A program made the position numbers and the translations under genes. The notes under the pieces are model-generated. The model worked only from the letters and a program-made list of their open reading frames with translations. It was not told the origin of the DNA and ran no database searches. Shown here piece by piece: positions 60,635 to 64,000 of a stretch of DNA of 64,000 nucleotides; the stretch's first letter is position 1, and every line of letters begins with the position of its first letter. Source of the DNA: Metallyticus violacea (lineage: Eukaryota; Arthropoda; Insecta; Mantodea; Metallyticidae); contig CM060834.1 of NCBI GenBank assembly GCA_030762175.1, positions 31,066,501 through 31,130,500 on the forward strand, written 5' to 3'.

Positions 60635-60636
<2 letters not shown>

Positions 60637-60659
60637 CCGTTAACGCTCTACCAGTCGCA

Positions 60660-61615
60660 ATTTTGTTTTTTCTCAACGATACTAGCCCTATAACCATCAA
60701 TTAACAAAGGATTCATGGAGTTCGTTAAATAGCAAAATTGAGGGTGAGGGTTAATCTACAGCGATTTAAAAAAAAACTGGTATCGTTACAATTTTTGTTT
60801 TTTCTCAATGAAACTCAGTATAATTCTTTAAAATAAATTGATAAAAGTATGTTTCGAAAATCATGGCAATCGCCCCATTAGGTTGGGGATATACCTGAAA
60901 AACGAGTGGAGGTTAAAGCTCTAGTGGTCACAATTTTAAATGTTTTCAAAGGAAACTCCGTATATATCACTGAAATATAATAAAAGAAATAACTTTTCAA
61001 AATCATGTGAAATCGAACCATTAGGAGGGCGAGGGTTACCTGGAACCCAAAAATTAAAAATCGCTCTTGCAGCATTATATTTGTTTTTTCGCAACGAAAC
61101 TCCATATGTACCATTTAAATGACATAAAAATATATTTTCTAAAAATCAGGAAAATTGACCCATTAGGACTGCGGGTTATAAAAATTGCTCTATCACCATC
61201 AATATTTGTTTTTTCACAACAAAACTCAGCATATATCATTAAACAAAATAATAAAAACCGTTTCTGAAAATCAGTGAAATCAGATTATTAAGAGTAAGGG
61301 TTTACCTGATACCTAAAATTTAAAAATTGCTCTAACGGCAACAATATTTTCTTTTGGGGAACGAAACTCCGTATATAAATAAAATAAGCAAAATAATTCC
61401 TGAAAATCGGGGAAATTGGGCCATTAAAAGGCGGGTTTACCTGAAATCCAAAATTTAAAAATCGTTCTAGAGACACCAATATTTGTTCCCTCACAACAAA
61501 TTTCGGTATATATCATTTAAATAAAATAAGAAAAATGGTTTCTGAAAATTAGGAAAATTGGTCCATTAGGAGTAGAAATATACTTGAAAACCATATTTAA
61601 AAATGCTCTTACGTT
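60660..61615. repeat. tandem array of ~140 bp units, about seven copies
   Basis: A unit containing 'ttgttttttc.caacgaaact', a 'cgtatatatca' segment, 'gaaaatca.g.aaattg' with 'cccattagg', and 'tttaaaaatcgctct' recurs in order. The 'gttttttc'-type anchors fall at about 60665, 60797, 60941, 61082, 61208, 61350 and 61484, giving spacings of 126-144 bp. Units have diverged substantially. No conserved open frame runs through them. It looks like a short satellite or an expanded repeat inside a larger element. Confidence 0.8.
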
Positions 61616-62151
61616 TAATTTTTTCTAATTATTTTAAAATAAAAGGACAAATTAATTCAGCATATAAACTGTAGTTATAACAATATTTATATTTAATAAA
61701 AGTACCGTCGGGAAGATGCAAATGTAAAATATTAATCTAATATGTGTTTGAGAATTATATTTGTAAGTACGAGCGCTCTGTGATAATCCTTATAAAACTT
61801 TTCCATTACATGTTTTTACTACAATAACATTTAAAATAAATTTAAAAGTCAATGAAAATCAATGACACTTTCTATTGTTTATATTTGCTTAGTATATTGC
61901 AATTGTTTTTAAATAGTAACATGTTTATGTTTTATTGAAACAAATGAACATCATCTTAAATACACAATGTAACTCGAAACTTTGTTAGTTTTCTCTATTT
62001 TAATGCATTTAAAGGCGATTTCAAGGACTCAGTTATAAGCATGATTACATTTAAAAATGTTTAAAAACACCCATGTAGTTTTGTTTTGTCTATCAGTGGT
62101 GATATATTTCATTTACTTAATATTACGTCATTACTTTTGTGGTTTAATCTC

Positions 62152-62200
<49 letters not shown>

Positions 62201-63231
62201 GTTCTAAAAATGAGGTTTATTTTTAGGGATTGGAAGAATTCTAATTTATCTAATACAACACGCAATGTCATAACTTATTTCATTTCATTAATTAAGAGGG
62301 CCATTATTTAGATTTCACATTCTGTTTTACTCTACTTGATGAGGAATTTGCTTAGTTTACGCAGGTCCTGCGTCATACACTTTTGATTTGTGGTGTCAGC
62401 AAGCGCGGCATCTCTCGATCACAGATTTTGTGAAAAACTAACCTGTCATACATTGTGAGTTAGACCATGCCGTGAGCAAGTAAAAGCAGCGGCTTTAGGG
62501 CTATAGTTAACACTTCCATCTGCTCTTCAACTCTGCTAATTCGCCTCTGTAGCTACCGGTGTTGGTCTTCGATACGTGTCCACCCTTTAGAGAACTTCTG
62601 CACTCAATTGTGAACATTTGACGTAACAGGAATGTCTCACGAGAAGCGTTTCTTTATGAATATTCTTTGATTCCACATCATTTCCCCCCCCAAAAAAAAA
62701 TCGTACAAGGGGACGCTATTCAGAGGCGCCGCCATCTTTAACTGCTGTTTCGCTATTGTAAACGTATATTATCTCGTATCGAATATCACCAATTTTCAGA
62801 GGACTAATGCTGCCATCTAGTGACAATGACTTCATGTGCCTAATCAACTTTGGTAGCCACATCGACTTGTAGTTCACTTAATAACTTCCCTTCGTATTTT
62901 TCAGGGTGAAAAACAGAACGTCACAGCCATGATCAGTTTCTACTTTCATCTCTGTCATTCCTGCAGTACTCTGACGTCTGGGAAGGAATATGAATGCAAG
63001 AGAAATGCACAAAATAAATCTGAAGAAAATTAACACAAAGTTATTAAGCAATTGAAATAGCAAAGACTTCACTTCACCTTATATTTTTATCAAGTCACAA
63101 GTGTACAAAGTCTACATGAGATATTTCTAGGATCTGAAGAATCGCATTCGGGAAGCATGTGCAGTGATTTCAGGTGACCTGCTTACAAACGCCTTTCGTT
63201 CTGCACAATGCTTTGAAATACACGGCGGCCA
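61616..63231. other. intergenic DNA, nothing recognised
   Basis: Apart from the AAT microsatellite and a C8A9 run near 62684-62700, nothing could be assigned. The 62380-62850 part is less AT-rich but has no motif. Confidence 0.5.
62152..62198. repeat. (AAT)n microsatellite
   Basis: About 15 uninterrupted AAT units are read directly. They encode the oligo-isoleucine run in a spurious 84-codon frame. Confidence 0.95.
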
Positions 63232-63233
63232 TA

Positions 63234-63509
63234 CCGCTAGGGGTGGCCGAGGTCGTAAAGGTACGAACTCGTGAACGGGAGGTCTGAGGTTCGAATCCCA
63301 CCAGGACCGTCCTCCTTGAATGAATTTTTCCAGGTTTTCCTCAGTCCTCATAACTGGCAAATGCCAGGTACCCTAAACTTAGGACTGGAACGTTTCTTTC
63401 CTTAATAAAAAATTCCTTTCCCAATATTGCATATCGTGCATCACCAGTGTTCGCCGCCTGTGGTGCCCCAGTAGTAAATTCGGGCATTAAACACTACTGA
63501 AAAAAAAAC
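63234..63509 (+). repeat. SINE family A, full length
   Basis: The head 'ggggtggccgaggtcgtaaa' carries an A box 'tggccgaggtcg' at 63244-63255, and a canonical B box 'ggttcgaatcc' lies at 63289-63299. It then follows the reference copy through 'tttttccaggttttcctcag', 'ggcaaatgccagg', 'cctaaacttaggactgg' and the 3' end 'cattaaacactactg' plus an A-rich tail. A minus-strand 77-codon frame over its left part is a SINE by-product. Confidence 0.9.
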
Positions 63510-64000
63510 GGTGGCTATTTGAATTACGATAAAAGGCGCTTATGTAACATGTCGACATGTATGCACAGTTCAATAAACTTTTATGTTATGAACATTTATT
63601 GAAACTTCGTGTCTACCCTGTACTAAAATATTGAAAAGTAATGTGGAATGAATGTTCCTCTATTATCTATGAAGTTTGATTAAAATCAAAGTCAACGAAA
63701 GTAAGGAAATAAGGATGGAAGTAAGTGTTGCCAAAAATGTGATCATTAGTCAAACATAATACCTACCAACAAAAAAAGAACAAAATATAAATACAGTCTT
63801 CTTTTTCTTCATCCCAAGATTTAGGCACTTTGTCTATTACGCCTTTACAGTAAATCTGTAGAGACCCATATTAACTTCTTTTTTGTGATGATAGCTATTG
63901 TTTGGATTATTATGGTGATCGTTGAGGGGAGGGAGTCCATTCGGGATAGTGTCTCTTAGTTGGGGTTGATTGGAAACTTTCTGCATCATTCGCAAAAAAT
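63510..64000. other. AT-rich intergenic DNA to the window end
   Basis: No feature was recognised. Confidence 0.5.

Noticed and set aside
62057..62311. Open frame with an oligo-isoleucine stretch
   Set aside because: The stretch is translation of the AAT microsatellite; there is no other coding signal.
63127..63360. Minus-strand frame with 'MRTEENLEK' peptide, also seen near 26108-26323
   Set aside because: Both are translations of SINE family A, which explains their similarity; they are not genes.
1..64000. CRISPR arrays, prokaryotic operons, ribosome binding sites, origins
   Set aside because: No regularly spaced direct repeats with unique spacers and no bacterial gene organisation; the sequence is clearly eukaryotic.

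Overview
This is an AT-rich eukaryotic window with no host gene that I can recognise. No open frame runs much beyond 140 codons, no exon chain can be built, and there is no rRNA gene, functional tRNA gene, operon or CRISPR array. Essentially everything identifiable is a dead or non-autonomous transposable element. These are mariner and Tc1 transposase relics, relics of a third IS630/Tc1/mariner-like type whose N-terminus resembles the DUF4817 helix-turn-helix, two tRNA-derived SINE families, LINE relics, a pogo/Tigger-like deletion element and fold-back elements. This mix, and peptide motifs that I remember from insect transposase families, suggest a large-genome insect. A polyneopteran such as a cockroach is my best guess, but that is an inference from memory and was not checked by any search.

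Layout. 0-9 kb: a mariner relic cut by the left edge, SINE-A fragments, copy 1 of an unnamed ~0.7 kb repeat, a second mariner relic at 5.8-6.2 kb, a near-perfect ~235 bp fold-back at 7.5-7.7 kb and a SINE-B relic. 9-25 kb: a Tc1 relic with an intron-like interruption (11.7-12.4 kb), a deleted transposon with inverted ends (15.4-16.2 kb, minus), a LINE reverse transcriptase relic (19.9-20.9 kb, minus), an internally deleted mariner (22.4-23.0 kb), a SINE-B and a longer mariner relic (23.8-25.0 kb). 25-41 kb: several SINEs, an unidentified minus-strand coding relic (29.5-30.1 kb), a long-inverted-repeat element with TA flanks and a mariner-like end (33.3-34.3 kb), a doubtful LINE relic, transposase fragments, and a 45-base T tract. 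41-64 kb: two Tc1 relics on either side of a GC-rich block, a second mariner of the same subfamily as the one at 24 kb, a pogo/Tigger-like deletion element, more SINEs, copy 2 of the unnamed repeat (56.5-57.3 kb), a transposase relic at 57.7-58.4 kb, and a seven-unit ~140 bp tandem array (60.7-61.6 kb).

The genes do not work together as a system. All transposase frames carry stops or frameshifts, and several have lost catalytic acidic residues. I found no previously undescribed functional system. The most worthwhile leads are the two fold-back elements, the unnamed two-copy repeat, the ~140 bp array, and the minus-strand coding relic at 29.5-30.1 kb. Distances and motifs were read by eye; similarity statements are visual alignments, not computed identities. 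Long intervals between elements are listed as 'other' entries so that coverage is explicit.
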